A DNA stretch of 64,000 nt from Georgenia wutianyii. Lineage in GTDB: Bacteria; Actinomycetota; Actinomycetes; Actinomycetales; Actinomycetaceae. The notes under the pieces were generated by a model that made no database searches, had not been told where the DNA came from, and saw nothing but the letters and a program-made list of their open reading frames with translations. The stretch is from the NCBI RefSeq assembly GCF_006349365.1, contig NZ_CP040899.1, positions 1,054,001-1,118,000 of the forward strand, in the 5' to 3' direction. Both the position numbers and the translations under genes were made by a program. Below, piece after piece: positions 45,883-54,342 of the stretch; the first letter of the stretch is position 1, and each line of letters starts with the position of its first letter.

Positions 45883-47196
45883 GTGCGCATCGACGTCCTC
45901 ACGATCTTCCCGGACTACCTCGCCCCGCTCGACCTCTCCCTCGTCGGCAAGGCGCGCCGCTCCGGTCTGCTCGACCTCGCCGTCCACGACCTGCGCGACT
46001 GGACCGCCGACCGCCACCGCACGGTCGACGACACGCCCTTCGGCGGCGGCGCCGGCATGGTCATGCGCCCCGACGTGTGGGGCGAGGCCCTGGACGCCGT
46101 CCTCGCCGACGACGACGCCGGGCAGCCCGCCGTCCTCCTCGTCCCCGGACCCGGGGGAGAGGTGCTCACCCAGCGCACCGCCGAGGAGCTCGCCGGGGCG
46201 CGGCGCCTCGTCATCGCGTGCGGCCGCTACGAGGGCATCGACGCCCGCGTCGCGGAGCACTACGCCACCCGTCCCGGCGTCGAGGTCCGCGAGATCTCCA
46301 TCGGGGACTACGTGCTCAACGGCGGGGAGGTCGCCGCGCTCGTCGTCATCGAGGCCGTCGCCCGCCTCCTGCCCGGCGTCGTCGGCAACCCCGAGTCGCT
46401 CGTCGAGGAGTCCCACGGCGCCGCCGGCCTCCTGGAGTACCCCGTCTACACCAAGCCGCCGGAGTGGCGCGGGCACGCCGTGCCCGAGGTCCTCACCTCC
46501 GGCCACCACGGCAAGGTCGCCCGCTGGCGCCGCGACCGGGCGCTGGAGCGCACCGCCGCCCGCCGCCCCGACCTGCTCGCCCGGCTCGCACCCGACGCCC
46601 TGGACCCCGCCGACCGGCGCGTCCTCGCCGACCTGGGGTGGTACGTCGCGCCCGAGGGACCGCGGCGCGCCGTCGTGCGGCCCGCCGAGCCGGCCGACAC
46701 CGCGGCCCTCGCCGCGCTCGCCGCCGCGACCTTCCCGCTCGCCTGCCCGCCCTCCCTCGGCGCCGACGCCGTCGCGGCGTTCGTCGCGACCCACCTCGAC
46801 GAGGCGAGCTTCGCGCGCTACCTCACCGACCCGCAGCGGCTCCTCCACGTCGCCGCCGACGAGGTGACCGGCGCGCTGCTCGGCTACACGATGGTCGTCC
46901 TCGACTCCCCGCGCCCGGGGCTGGAGGAGGGCGCCGGCAGCGCCGAGCTGAGCAAGTGCTACGTCCGGCCCGACGTCCACGGCAGCGGCCTCGCCCGCCG
47001 GCTCCTCGCCGCGTGCACCGCCGCGGCGGGCGCGCGGGGCGCGGAGACGATATGGCTGGGCACGAACGTCGCCAACCGCCGCGCGCGCCGCTTCTACGAG
47101 CGCTCCGGCTTCACCGTCGTCGGGCGGCGGACCTTCGACGTCGGCGGGGTGCCCAACGACGACGTGGTGCTGAGCACACCGATTACCGTCGGCTGA
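45883..47196 (+). CDS. trmD: TrmD tRNA methyltransferase fused to GNAT domain
   Basis: A 437-residue fusion. Residues 1-235 are TrmD, which methylates G37 at N1 in tRNAs and prevents frameshifting; the knot motifs [24 protein letters not shown] and the GGGAGMVM loop are present. After a linker of about 25 residues ([21 protein letters not shown]), residues 265-437 are a GNAT acetyltransferase with the acetyl-CoA loop [15 protein letters not shown] and [13 protein letters not shown]. The frame is continuous and the GNAT part has no good start of its own. The acetyl acceptor is unknown. GTG 45883 starts one base after the rimM stop. Confidence 0.93.
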   Translation: MRIDVLTIFPDYLAPLDLSLVGKARRSGLLDLAVHDLRDWTADRHRTVDDTPFGGGAGMVMRPDVWGEALDAVLADDDAGQPAVLLVPGPGGEVLTQRTAEELAGARRLVIACGRYEGIDARVAEHYATRPGVEVREISIGDYVLNGGEVAALVVIEAVARLLPGVVGNPESLVEESHGAAGLLEYPVYTKPPEWRGHAVPEVLTSGHHGKVARWRRDRALERTAARRPDLLARLAPDALDPADRRVLADLGWYVAPEGPRRAVVRPAEPADTAALAALAAATFPLACPPSLGADAVAAFVATHLDEASFARYLTDPQRLLHVAADEVTGALLGYTMVVLDSPRPGLEEGAGSAELSKCYVRPDVHGSGLARRLLAACTAAAGARGAETIWLGTNVANRRARRFYERSGFTVVGRRTFDVGGVPNDDVVLSTPITVG

Positions 47197-47206
47197 CGCC
47201 GTGTGG

Positions 47207-47212
47207 CAAGAT
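47207..47212 (+). promoter_or_regulatory. Possible rplS -10 hexamer
   Basis: CAAGAT in GTGGCAAGATGG lies about 142 bases before rplS. The leader after it shares short blocks with the rpsP leader (CCAGGG and GCGGACCAC-C/T-CAC at 47273-47285). Confidence 0.4.
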
Positions 47213-47354
47213 GGTCCGGTCATGCGCCCGTACCGCGCGCGGTCTGCCACAGGGGACCGGTGCTCCAGGGACGCGGACCACTCACGTCGAGTCGGCAGCG
47301 ACCGCTGCCACGAACAGCGCCGGTGACCTGTGGCACCAGCGGGAAGGCACCAAC

Positions 47355-47696
47355 ATGCAGACCCTGGACCACGTCGACTCCGCCTCGCTGCGCGACGACA
47401 TCCCCGACTTCCGCGCCGGTGACACCCTCAAGGTGCACGTCAAGGTCGTCGAGGGCAACCGCTCGCGTATCCAGGTCTTCCAGGGCTACGTCGTCGGCCG
47501 CTCCGGCGCCGGTGTGCGCGAGACCTTCATCATCCGCAAGGTGAGCTTCGGCGTCGGCGTCGAGCGCACCTTCCCGGTGCACTCCCCGTCGATCGACAAG
47601 ATCGAGGTCGTCACCCGCGGTGACGTCCGTCGCGCCAAGCTGTACTACATGCGCGGCCTGCAGGGGAAGAAGGCTCGCATCCGCGAGAAGCGCTGA
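47355..47696 (+). CDS. rplS: 50S ribosomal protein L19
   Basis: Large-subunit protein at the 30S-50S interface, 113 residues, standard length. The motifs [27 protein letters not shown] (split across two strands) and the C-terminal [20 protein letters not shown] are typical. The ATG follows GCGGGAAGG. An own promoter and leader separate it from trmD. Confidence 0.96.
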   Translation: MQTLDHVDSASLRDDIPDFRAGDTLKVHVKVVEGNRSRIQVFQGYVVGRSGAGVRETFIIRKVSFGVGVERTFPVHSPSIDKIEVVTRGDVRRAKLYYMRGLQGKKARIREKR

Positions 47697-47716
47697 CCGC
47701 GCACGCGAAACCCATC

Positions 47717-47749
47717 GCTTCTGCCCGGCTCACGCAGCCGGGCAGAAGC
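47717..47749 (+). terminator. Terminator after rplS
   Basis: GCTTCTGCCCGGCT (47717-47730) pairs perfectly over 14 bp with 47736-47749 around a 5-base loop, and ATTT follows. It is the closest to a classical intrinsic terminator in this window. Confidence 0.8.
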
Positions 47750-47776
47750 ATTTCCCGACAGGAGCGAACGCTGGCC

Positions 47777-48526
47777 GTGACCAACGACGACGAGACCGCG
47801 CCGGCCGACGGACGGCGCCGCGACCGGGCCCGCGGGCGGGGCGACCGGGCCGGCGCACAGCCACGCAAGCGCGGCTGGCTGCGCGAGACCGCCATCGTCG
47901 TCGTCAGCGCGCTCGTCCTGTCGGTCATCATCAAGACGTTCCTCGTCCAGGCGTTCTTCATCCCCTCCGGCTCGATGGAGGACACCCTCGCGGTCGGTGA
48001 CCGCGTGCTGGTGAGCAAGCTCGCCCCCGGCCCGCTGGACGTCCACCGCGGCGACGTCGTCGTCTTCGTCGACCCGGGCGGCTGGCTCGAGCAGAAGCCC
48101 GACACCCGCAACGCCGTCCAGCGGGGCCTGGAGGAGGCGCTGACGTTCGTCGGGCTCCTGCCGCAGAACGCCGGGGAGCACCTCATCAAGCGCGTCATCG
48201 GCGTCGGTGGGGACACCGTCGAGTGCTGCGACGCCGACGGCCGCCTCATGGTCAACGGCGTGAGCATCGACGAGCCCTACCTCAAGCCCGGGGTCAGCCC
48301 CAGCGAGACCGAGTTCTCCGTCACCGTGCCCGAGGGGCACCTGTGGCTCATGGGCGACAACCGCTCCAACTCCCAGGACTCCCGCTCCCACCTGGGCGAC
48401 CCGGGTGGGGGCGCCGTCCCGATGGAGAACGTCGTCGGCACCGCGGCGCTCATCCTGTGGCCCTTCGACCACTGGTCGCTGTTCCGCAACCCCGGCGACA
48501 CCTTCGCCGAGGTCCCCGAGCCCTGA
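47777..48526 (+). CDS. lepB: Signal peptidase I
   Basis: Membrane serine protease that removes signal peptides, 249 residues. A charged N-terminal tail of about 38 residues precedes one membrane segment ([20 protein letters not shown]). The catalytic Ser is in [12 protein letters not shown] and the Lys in [23 protein letters not shown] is box E. GTG 47777 has AGGAGCG 11 bases upstream. One of possibly several signal peptidases of the organism. Confidence 0.94.
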   Translation: MTNDDETAPADGRRRDRARGRGDRAGAQPRKRGWLRETAIVVVSALVLSVIIKTFLVQAFFIPSGSMEDTLAVGDRVLVSKLAPGPLDVHRGDVVVFVDPGGWLEQKPDTRNAVQRGLEEALTFVGLLPQNAGEHLIKRVIGVGGDTVECCDADGRLMVNGVSIDEPYLKPGVSPSETEFSVTVPEGHLWLMGDNRSNSQDSRSHLGDPGGGAVPMENVVGTAALILWPFDHWSLFRNPGDTFAEVPEP

Positions 48527-48560
48527 CCGGCGGGCCCGCCGGGCCTGGCGGGTGCATGCT

Positions 48561-48566
48561 TACCAT
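48561..48566 (+). promoter_or_regulatory. -10 hexamer, leaderless rnhB
   Basis: TACCAT is followed by six bases (GGGGAC) and GTG 48573. It decides the start, since an in-frame GTG also occurs at 48552. Confidence 0.5.
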
Positions 48567-48572
48567 GGGGAC

Positions 48573-49403
48573 GTGCCTCCCCGTCGCGCCCCCTCCCGCC
48601 AGCTCGAGCGCGAGCTGCTCGCCTCCGGCCACCGGCTCGTCGCCGGGATGGACGAGGTGGGCCGCGGGGCCCTCGCCGGCCCGGTGAGCGTCGGGGTGTG
48701 CGTCGTCGACGAGCACACCGGGCAGCTGCCGCGCGGCCTGCGGGACTCCAAGCTCCTCGCCCCCGCCGCGCGCGAGGCGCTGTGTGAGCCGGTGCGCCGG
48801 TGGGCCGTGGGCAGCGCCGTCGGGCACGCCTCGCCCGAGGAGATCGACGCGCTCGGCATCATCGCCGCGCTGCGCCTCGCCGGTACGCGCGCCCTCGCCA
48901 CCCTCGCCGCCGACGGAATCCACCCCGACATCGTCGTGCTCGACGGCATCCACGACTGGCTCACCCCGCCCCAGGACCTCTTCGCCGAGCTCGCCGACCC
49001 TGCTGCGGCCCCCACCCCGCCCGTGCGCACCCAGGTCAAGGCGGACCTGCGCTGCGCCGTCGTCGCCGGGGCCAGCGTCCTGGCCAAGTGCGAGCGCGAC
49101 GCGATCATGGTCGACCTCGCCGCCCACCACCCCGCCTACGGGTGGGAGGGCAACAAGGGCTACTCCGCGCCCGAGCACGTCGCCGCGCTGCGCGAGCTCG
49201 GCCCGTGCGAGCTGCACCGCCGCTCGTGGCGGCTGCCCACCGCGCTGCCGGGCGACGACGCCGCCGTCGCCGAGGCCGTCGCGCAGGCGGTCGAGGAGGC
49301 GGTCGAGGACGCCGTCGCCGACGCGGCGGAGGCCTCCGCCGCGGGGCAGCCCGGCCGCGCCGAGGCGTCTCGTGACGCACTCGTGGCCGCACCCGGGGCA
49401 TGA
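48573..49403 (+). CDS. rnhB: Ribonuclease HII
   Basis: Cleaves RNA in RNA-DNA hybrids and single embedded ribonucleotides, 276 residues. The catalytic motif [14 protein letters not shown] (Asp, Glu) and the later Asp residues in [10 protein letters not shown] and AKCERD are present. The C-terminal 45 residues are an alanine/acidic-rich extension ([19 protein letters not shown]) beyond the normal family end and probably disordered or helical. The GTG start has a leaderless-type hexamer. Confidence 0.94.
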   Translation: MPPRRAPSRQLERELLASGHRLVAGMDEVGRGALAGPVSVGVCVVDEHTGQLPRGLRDSKLLAPAAREALCEPVRRWAVGSAVGHASPEEIDALGIIAALRLAGTRALATLAADGIHPDIVVLDGIHDWLTPPQDLFAELADPAAAPTPPVRTQVKADLRCAVVAGASVLAKCERDAIMVDLAAHHPAYGWEGNKGYSAPEHVAALRELGPCELHRRSWRLPTALPGDDAAVAEAVAQAVEEAVEDAVADAAEASAAGQPGRAEASRDALVAAPGA

Positions 49404-49404
49404 T
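49399..49404 (+). promoter_or_regulatory. -10 hexamer, leaderless DUF2469 gene
   Basis: CATGAT is followed by six bases (GGGCTC) and GTG 49411. It overlaps the TGA stop codon of rnhB. Confidence 0.45.
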
Positions 49405-49410
49405 GGGCTC

Positions 49411-49716
49411 GTGAGCGCAGAGGACCTGGAGAACTACGAGGCCGATCTCGAGCTCGAGCTGTACCGCGAGTACCGCGACGTCGTCGGGCTCTTCTCCTAC
49501 GTGGTGGAGACCGAGCGACGGTTCTACCTCGCCAACGAGGTCGACCTGCAGGTACGCAGCGCCGGGGGAGAGGTGTTCTTCGAGCTGACCCTCGGGGACG
49601 CGTGGGTGTGGGACGTGTACCGCTCCGCCCGCTTCGTGCGCTCGGTGCGGGTCGTGACGTTCAAGGACGTCAACGTCGAGGAGCTGCCCAAGGCGGAGCT
49701 CAACCTCCCCTCCTGA
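49411..49716 (+). CDS. DUF2469 protein
   Basis: A 101-residue conserved actinobacterial protein of unknown function, strongly conserved next to rnhB across the phylum. An acidic N-terminus (SAEDLENYEADLELELYREY, charged helix) is followed by beta-strand-rich sequence (VVGLFSYVVETERRFYLANEVDLQ in two strands) and VVTFKDVNVEEL. No membrane segment or signal peptide. GTG 49411 is seven bases after the rnhB stop. Confidence 0.9.
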   Translation: MSAEDLENYEADLELELYREYRDVVGLFSYVVETERRFYLANEVDLQVRSAGGEVFFELTLGDAWVWDVYRSARFVRSVRVVTFKDVNVEELPKAELNLPS

Positions 49717-49839
49717 GCCGGCTGCTCTCCCGAGCCTGCTCCACAGCGCGCGCCCGCGAGCTGCCCGTCCCCCGGGCGGGTGGCGCGGCCGCCGGGGCGT
49801 GGGCGGCCGCTGCGAGGCTGCTCGCGGAGGTGGTGCCCG

Positions 49840-50196
49840 GTGGCTGCGAAGGACGAGCTCGGCGCGCTCGGCGAGCGGATCGCCGTCGCGATGCTCGAGG
49901 AGGACGGCTGGCGGATCCTCGACCGCAACTGGCGCTGCCGCGAGGGCGAGATCGACATCGTCGCCCGCGACGGTGCCACGATCGCCTTCGTCGAGGTCAA
50001 GACCCGCAGCGGGACCCGGTTCGGGCACCCCGCCGAGGCGGTGCACCCGGCCAAGCTCGAGCGGCTGCGCCGGCTGGCCGCCCGCTGGCTGCGCGAGCAC
50101 GCCGAGCACGCCGAGGAGGTGCGGGTCGACGTCGTCGCCGTGCTGCGCCCACGCACCGGTCCTGCGCTCGTCCAGCACCTCAAGGCGGTGGGCTGA
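49840..50196 (+). CDS. YraN family (UPF0102) protein
   Basis: A 118-residue protein with a restriction-endonuclease-like fold. The motif GEIDIVARDG followed by FVEVKTR provides the D-(E/Q)-x-K residues of that superfamily. It may act on Holliday junctions or other DNA structures; the biochemical role is uncertain. It stands directly before comM and dprA, the usual order. GTG 49840 was chosen because GGAGG lies upstream and conservation starts at ELGALGERIA. The 123 bases before it hold no gene. Confidence 0.9.
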   Translation: MAAKDELGALGERIAVAMLEEDGWRILDRNWRCREGEIDIVARDGATIAFVEVKTRSGTRFGHPAEAVHPAKLERLRRLAARWLREHAEHAEEVRVDVVAVLRPRTGPALVQHLKAVG

Positions 50197-50197
50197 G

Positions 50198-51733
50198 GTG
50201 GGCCTGGCGCGCACGTGGTCGGTCGCGCTCGTCGGCGTCGAGGGCCATCTCGTCCAGGTCGAGGCGCACGCGGCGAGCGGGCTGCCCGCGCTCACCCTCG
50301 TCGGCCTGCCCGACGCCTCCCTGTCGGAGGCCAAGGAGCGCGTCCGGGCGGCGGTCACCTCCAGCTCGCTGCCGTGGGACGCGCGCCGCCGCACCGTCAA
50401 CCTCTCACCCGCCTCCCTGCCCAAGGCAGGATCGGCGTTCGACCTCGCCATCGCCGTCGCGTGCCTCGGGGCCGAGGGGCTTCCCGGCGCCGAGCGGGCC
50501 GGGGGAGTGGTCCACCTCGGCGAGCTCGGCCTCGACGGCCGTGTCCACCCGGTCCGCGGGGTGCTGCCCGCCGTCGCCGCCGCCGTCGCCGCCGGACGCC
50601 CTCACGTCGTCGTGCCCGCCGCGAACCTCGCGGAGGCGCGGCTCGTGCCCGGGGCGCAGGTGCGCGGTGTGCACCACCTCGCCGAGCTCGCCAGGGAGTA
50701 CGGCGCGGACGTCACGCCCCCGCCCGCCGAGGAGCTCCCGGGCCCGCCGATTCCCGCCGGGCGGGCCCGGGAGGAACGCGACCTCGCCGACGTCGTCGGG
50801 CAGGACGACGCGCGCTTCGCGCTCGAGGTCGCCGCCGCCGGAGGACACCACCTGTTCATGGTCGGCCCGCCCGGGGCGGGCAAGTCGATGCTCGCGGCCC
50901 GGCTGCCCGGCCTGCTGCCCGACCTCGAGGACGCCGACGCGCTCGAGGTCACCGCCATCCACTCCGTCGCCGGCACCTTCGACGGCGGGCTCGTGCGCCG
51001 CCCGCCGTTCGAGGAGCCGCACCACACCGCGACCGCCCAGGCGATCGTCGGCGGAGGGTCCGGCGTGCCACGGCCCGGCGCCGCCTCCCGCGCGCACCGC
51101 GGCGTCCTCCTCCTCGACGAGGCGCCGGAGTTCCCCCGCCGGGTGCTCGACACCCTGCGCCAGCCGCTCGAGCGCGGCGAGCTCGTCGTCCACCGGGCCC
51201 GCGGCGCCGCCCGCTACCCCGCACGCTTCCAGCTCGTCCTCGCCGCCAACCCGTGCCCGTGCGGAAAGGCCTCGGGCACCGGCCTCACCTGCACGTGCAC
51301 CCCGCTCGAGCGGCGCCGCTACCTCGCCCGGCTGTCCGGCCCGCTCCTGGACCGCGTCGACCTCCAGATCGACGTCCCCTCCGTGACCCGCGCCGCCGCC
51401 GCGCTCGGCGGCCGGGGGGAGTCGAGCGCCGTCGTCGCCGCGCGGGTGGCACGCGCGCGCGCCGCGCAGCGCGAGCGGCTCGCCCACACCCCCTGGCAGA
51501 CGAACTCCGAGGTGCCCGGCGCCTGGCTGCGCGCCGCCGAGCACGGGCTCGGCCCGGCGGCCCGGGCCGTCCTCGAACGGGCGCTGGACACCGGCACGCT
51601 CAGCCTGCGCGGCATGGACCGCGTGCTGCGCACCGCGTGGACGCTCGCCGACCTCTCCGGGCGTCCCCACCCCGGCCTCGACGAGGTCGGGGCCGCCATG
51701 AGCCTGCGGATCAGGGGAGGACCCCGTGGCTGA
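50198..51733 (+). CDS. comM: YifB/ComM magnesium chelatase-like ATPase
   Basis: AAA+ helicase-like ATPase of 511 residues. In other bacteria ComM helps branch migration during natural transformation. A Lon-like N-terminal domain (residues 1-180) contains GLPALTLVGLPDASLSEAKERV. The ATPase has Walker A GPPGAGKSM and Walker B GVLLLDEAPEF. A zinc-type NPCPCG loop and further Cys (TCTCTP) follow, and the C-terminal lid has SLRGMDRVLRTAWTLADL. The GTG start is one base after the yraN stop. It overlaps dprA by 8 bases. Confidence 0.94.
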   Translation: MGLARTWSVALVGVEGHLVQVEAHAASGLPALTLVGLPDASLSEAKERVRAAVTSSSLPWDARRRTVNLSPASLPKAGSAFDLAIAVACLGAEGLPGAERAGGVVHLGELGLDGRVHPVRGVLPAVAAAVAAGRPHVVVPAANLAEARLVPGAQVRGVHHLAELAREYGADVTPPPAEELPGPPIPAGRAREERDLADVVGQDDARFALEVAAAGGHHLFMVGPPGAGKSMLAARLPGLLPDLEDADALEVTAIHSVAGTFDGGLVRRPPFEEPHHTATAQAIVGGGSGVPRPGAASRAHRGVLLLDEAPEFPRRVLDTLRQPLERGELVVHRARGAARYPARFQLVLAANPCPCGKASGTGLTCTCTPLERRRYLARLSGPLLDRVDLQIDVPSVTRAAAALGGRGESSAVVAARVARARAAQRERLAHTPWQTNSEVPGAWLRAAEHGLGPAARAVLERALDTGTLSLRGMDRVLRTAWTLADLSGRPHPGLDEVGAAMSLRIRGGPRG

Positions 51734-52916
51734 CCTGCCCTTCGACGTCACCGACCCGCGGCTCGCGGCCGCCGCCTGGACCCGCCTCGCCGAGCCCGGC
51801 GACGCGGCCGCGGGCACCCTGCGCGCCCACCTCGGCGCCGCCGGCGCGCTCGACTGGCTCTGCCACGTGGACTCCCGCGGCTGGTCCGGCCGCGCGTTGC
51901 CCGCCGGGTCGGTGGACGCCGGCGTGTCGCCCCCGTGGGAGGAGGCGGTGGCCCGCTGGCTCCCGCGGCTGGAGAACCTCGACATCCGCCGCGAGCTCGC
52001 CGTGCTCCACTCCCTCGGCGGACGCCTCGTCGTCCCCGGCGACGACGAGTGGCCCACCGCCCTCGACGACCTCGCCGAGCGTGCACCCGCGGCGCTGTGG
52101 GTACGCGGCGCAGGGCGCCTCGACCGGCTCGGGCGCAGCGCCGCCGTCGTCGGCATGCGGGCGAGCACGGGCTACGGCGACCACGTGGCCGCCCAGCTGG
52201 CGATCGACCTCGCCGAGCGGGGCGTCGTCGTCGTGTCCGGCGGTGCCTACGGCATCGACGCGGCCGCGCACCGAGGGGCGCTGAGCGTCGGCGGTCCCAC
52301 GTGCGCGGTCCTCGCCGGCGGGGTGGACCGGCTCTACCCGGCGGGCAACACCGCGCTGCTCGAGGCGGTCATGGCCGAGGGCGTCGTTCTCGCCGAGCCG
52401 GCGCCCGGGTCGGTGCCCGGCCGGCACCGCTTCCTCCTGCGCAACCGCCTCATCGCGGCGCTCGGGCAGGTGTGCGTCGTCGTCGAGGCGGCGTGGCGCT
52501 CCGGCGCCCTCAACACGGCCCGGCACGCCGAGCAGCTCCTGCGGCCGGTCGGCGCGGTGCCCGGGCCGGTGACGTCCATGGCCTCCGTGGGCTGCCACCG
52601 CCTCCTGCGCGACACCGACGCCGTCTGCGTCACCGGGGCCGCCGACGTGCTGGAGCTGCTGTCCCCGAGCGGTCAGGACCTCGGCGAGGAGCCGCCCGTC
52701 GAGCGGGCGCTGCTCGACGGGCTCGACCCGCTCGGCGCCCGCGTGCTCGACGCCCTGCCGCTGCGGACTGGGGCCACGGTGAGCAACCTGGCCCGTGCGG
52801 CAGGGCTCAGCGAGCAGGAGGTGCGCTCCGGCGTCGGGCGCCTCGAGCTGGCCGGGCGGGCCGAGCGCTCCGGGGCCGGGTGGCGGCGGGCGCGTGACCC
52901 CCGCGGGGGTGCGTGA
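51726..52916 (+). CDS. dprA: DNA-processing protein DprA
   Basis: Loads RecA onto incoming single-stranded DNA in transformation, 396 residues. An N-terminal SAM-like helical part precedes the Rossmann domain with AVVGMRASTGYG, SGGAYGIDAAAHRGAL and RFLLRNRLIAALG (the ssDNA pocket). The C-terminal winged-helix domain (about 325-390) has LPLRTGATVSNLARAAGLS. With comM next door the set could support uptake of DNA, but no comEA/comEC is in the window, and dprA is kept in many non-competent species. Confidence 0.94.
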   Translation: MADLPFDVTDPRLAAAAWTRLAEPGDAAAGTLRAHLGAAGALDWLCHVDSRGWSGRALPAGSVDAGVSPPWEEAVARWLPRLENLDIRRELAVLHSLGGRLVVPGDDEWPTALDDLAERAPAALWVRGAGRLDRLGRSAAVVGMRASTGYGDHVAAQLAIDLAERGVVVVSGGAYGIDAAAHRGALSVGGPTCAVLAGGVDRLYPAGNTALLEAVMAEGVVLAEPAPGSVPGRHRFLLRNRLIAALGQVCVVVEAAWRSGALNTARHAEQLLRPVGAVPGPVTSMASVGCHRLLRDTDAVCVTGAADVLELLSPSGQDLGEEPPVERALLDGLDPLGARVLDALPLRTGATVSNLARAAGLSEQEVRSGVGRLELAGRAERSGAGWRRARDPRGGA

Positions 52917-52926
52917 CGCACGTCAC
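52913..52926 (+). promoter_or_regulatory. Inverted repeat before formaldehyde dehydrogenase
   Basis: GTGACG-CA-CGTCAC is a perfect 6-bp inverted repeat overlapping the dprA stop, about 90 bases before the dehydrogenase start. It resembles a dimeric regulator half-site pair (CRP/FNR-like TGA-N-TCA spacing is not matched exactly). Confidence 0.4.
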
Positions 52927-53017
52927 ATCCGTTAGCGTGGCGGGACGTGCCCGAGCCGCACACGTCTCGCACCCCTGCACTCGCGCTGCCCTCGGGCGGA
53001 CACGGGAGGGAACAGAC

Positions 53018-54223
53018 ATGGCTGGCAACAGAGCGGTTGCGTACAAGGGCCCCGGCACCGTCGAGGTCATCGAGATCGACTACCCGACGTTCGAGCTCAA
53101 GGACGGGCCGGGGGTCAATCCCGCGAACGTCGGGCGCAAGGTCCCCCACGGCGTCATCCTCAAGACGGTCGCCACGAACATCTGCGGCTCGGACCAGCAC
53201 ATGGTCCGCGGGCGCACCACCGCCCCGCCCGACCTCGTCCTGGGCCACGAGATCACCGGCGAGGTCGTCGAGACCGGCCCCGACGTCGAGTTCGTCAGGA
53301 AGGGCGACCTCGTCTCGGTGCCGTTCAACATCTCCTGCGGGCGCTGTCGCAACTGCAAGGCCCGGCGCACCGAGATCTGCCTCAACGTCAACCCCGACCG
53401 GCCGGGCAGTGCCTACGGCTACGTCGACATGGGGGGATGGGTCGGCGGGCAGGCGGAGTACGTCCTGGTCCCCTACGCGGACTGGAACTGCCTCGTCTTC
53501 CCCGACCGGGACCAGGCGATGGAGAAGATCCTCGACCTCGCGATGCTGTCGGACATCCTGCCCACCGGTTACCACGGCGCCTACAGCGCCGGGGTGACCA
53601 CCGGGTCGACGGTGTACGTCGCGGGAGCAGGCCCCGTCGGGCTCGCGGCAGCGGCCTCGGCACAGCTGCTCGGGGCGTCGGTGGTCGTCGTCGGTGACTT
53701 CAACGCCGAGCGCCTCGCCCAGGCCCGCAGCTTCGGCTGCGAGACGATCGACCTCGCCAAGGGGCAGCCGCACGAGCAGATGGAGCAGGTCATCGGCGAC
53801 CCGTTCGTCGACGCCGCCGTCGACGCGGTCGGCTTCGAGGCGAAGGGCCACGAGGGCAAGGAGGCCCCGGCGACCGTCCTCAACAGCGTGATGATGGTGG
53901 CCGACGCCGGGGCCGCCGTCGGCATCCCCGGGCTGTACGTCACCGGTGACCCGGGCGGCGTCGACGAGTCCGCCAAGCGCGGTGCGCTCTCGCTCGACTT
54001 CGGCACCGGCTGGGCCAAGGCGCTGTCCTTCGTCACCGGCCAGACCCCGGTGATGAAGTACCACCGCGACCTCATGAAGGCGATCCTGCGCGACCGGCTG
54101 CACATCGCGAAGGCGGTCAACGCCGAGGTCATCAGCCTCGACGACGCCCCGCGCGGCTACGCCGAGTTCGACAAGGGGGCGGCGCGCAAGTACGTCATCG
54201 ACGCGCACGGCTCGCTGGGCTGA
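53018..54223 (+). CDS. fdhA: Glutathione-independent formaldehyde dehydrogenase
   Basis: Zinc-dependent medium-chain alcohol dehydrogenase, 401 residues, like the nicotinoprotein formaldehyde dismutase/dehydrogenase of Pseudomonas (about 398 residues). The catalytic zinc site is ICGSDQHMVRG with GHEITGEVVE. The structural zinc loop is CGRCRNCKARRTEIC. A long insert (VNPDRPGSAYGYVDMGGWVGGQAEYVLVPYADWN in pieces) is typical of this subfamily. The NAD fold is VYVAGAGPVGLAAA. It probably detoxifies formaldehyde. GGGAGGGAA precedes the ATG. Its place between dprA and xerC is not part of the usual syntenic block. Confidence 0.9.
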   Translation: MAGNRAVAYKGPGTVEVIEIDYPTFELKDGPGVNPANVGRKVPHGVILKTVATNICGSDQHMVRGRTTAPPDLVLGHEITGEVVETGPDVEFVRKGDLVSVPFNISCGRCRNCKARRTEICLNVNPDRPGSAYGYVDMGGWVGGQAEYVLVPYADWNCLVFPDRDQAMEKILDLAMLSDILPTGYHGAYSAGVTTGSTVYVAGAGPVGLAAAASAQLLGASVVVVGDFNAERLAQARSFGCETIDLAKGQPHEQMEQVIGDPFVDAAVDAVGFEAKGHEGKEAPATVLNSVMMVADAGAAVGIPGLYVTGDPGGVDESAKRGALSLDFGTGWAKALSFVTGQTPVMKYHRDLMKAILRDRLHIAKAVNAEVISLDDAPRGYAEFDKGAARKYVIDAHGSLG

Positions 54224-54342
54224 CCGTCTGCCTCGCCGGGCTCCTCCCCGTCCGCCGCCTCGTCGGTCGGCCGGGGGGCCCGGCGGGCGATGCCCCGGCG
54301 CGGCTGGTTGCCCTCGCCACGGCGACGCGCGACGGTGAGCGC

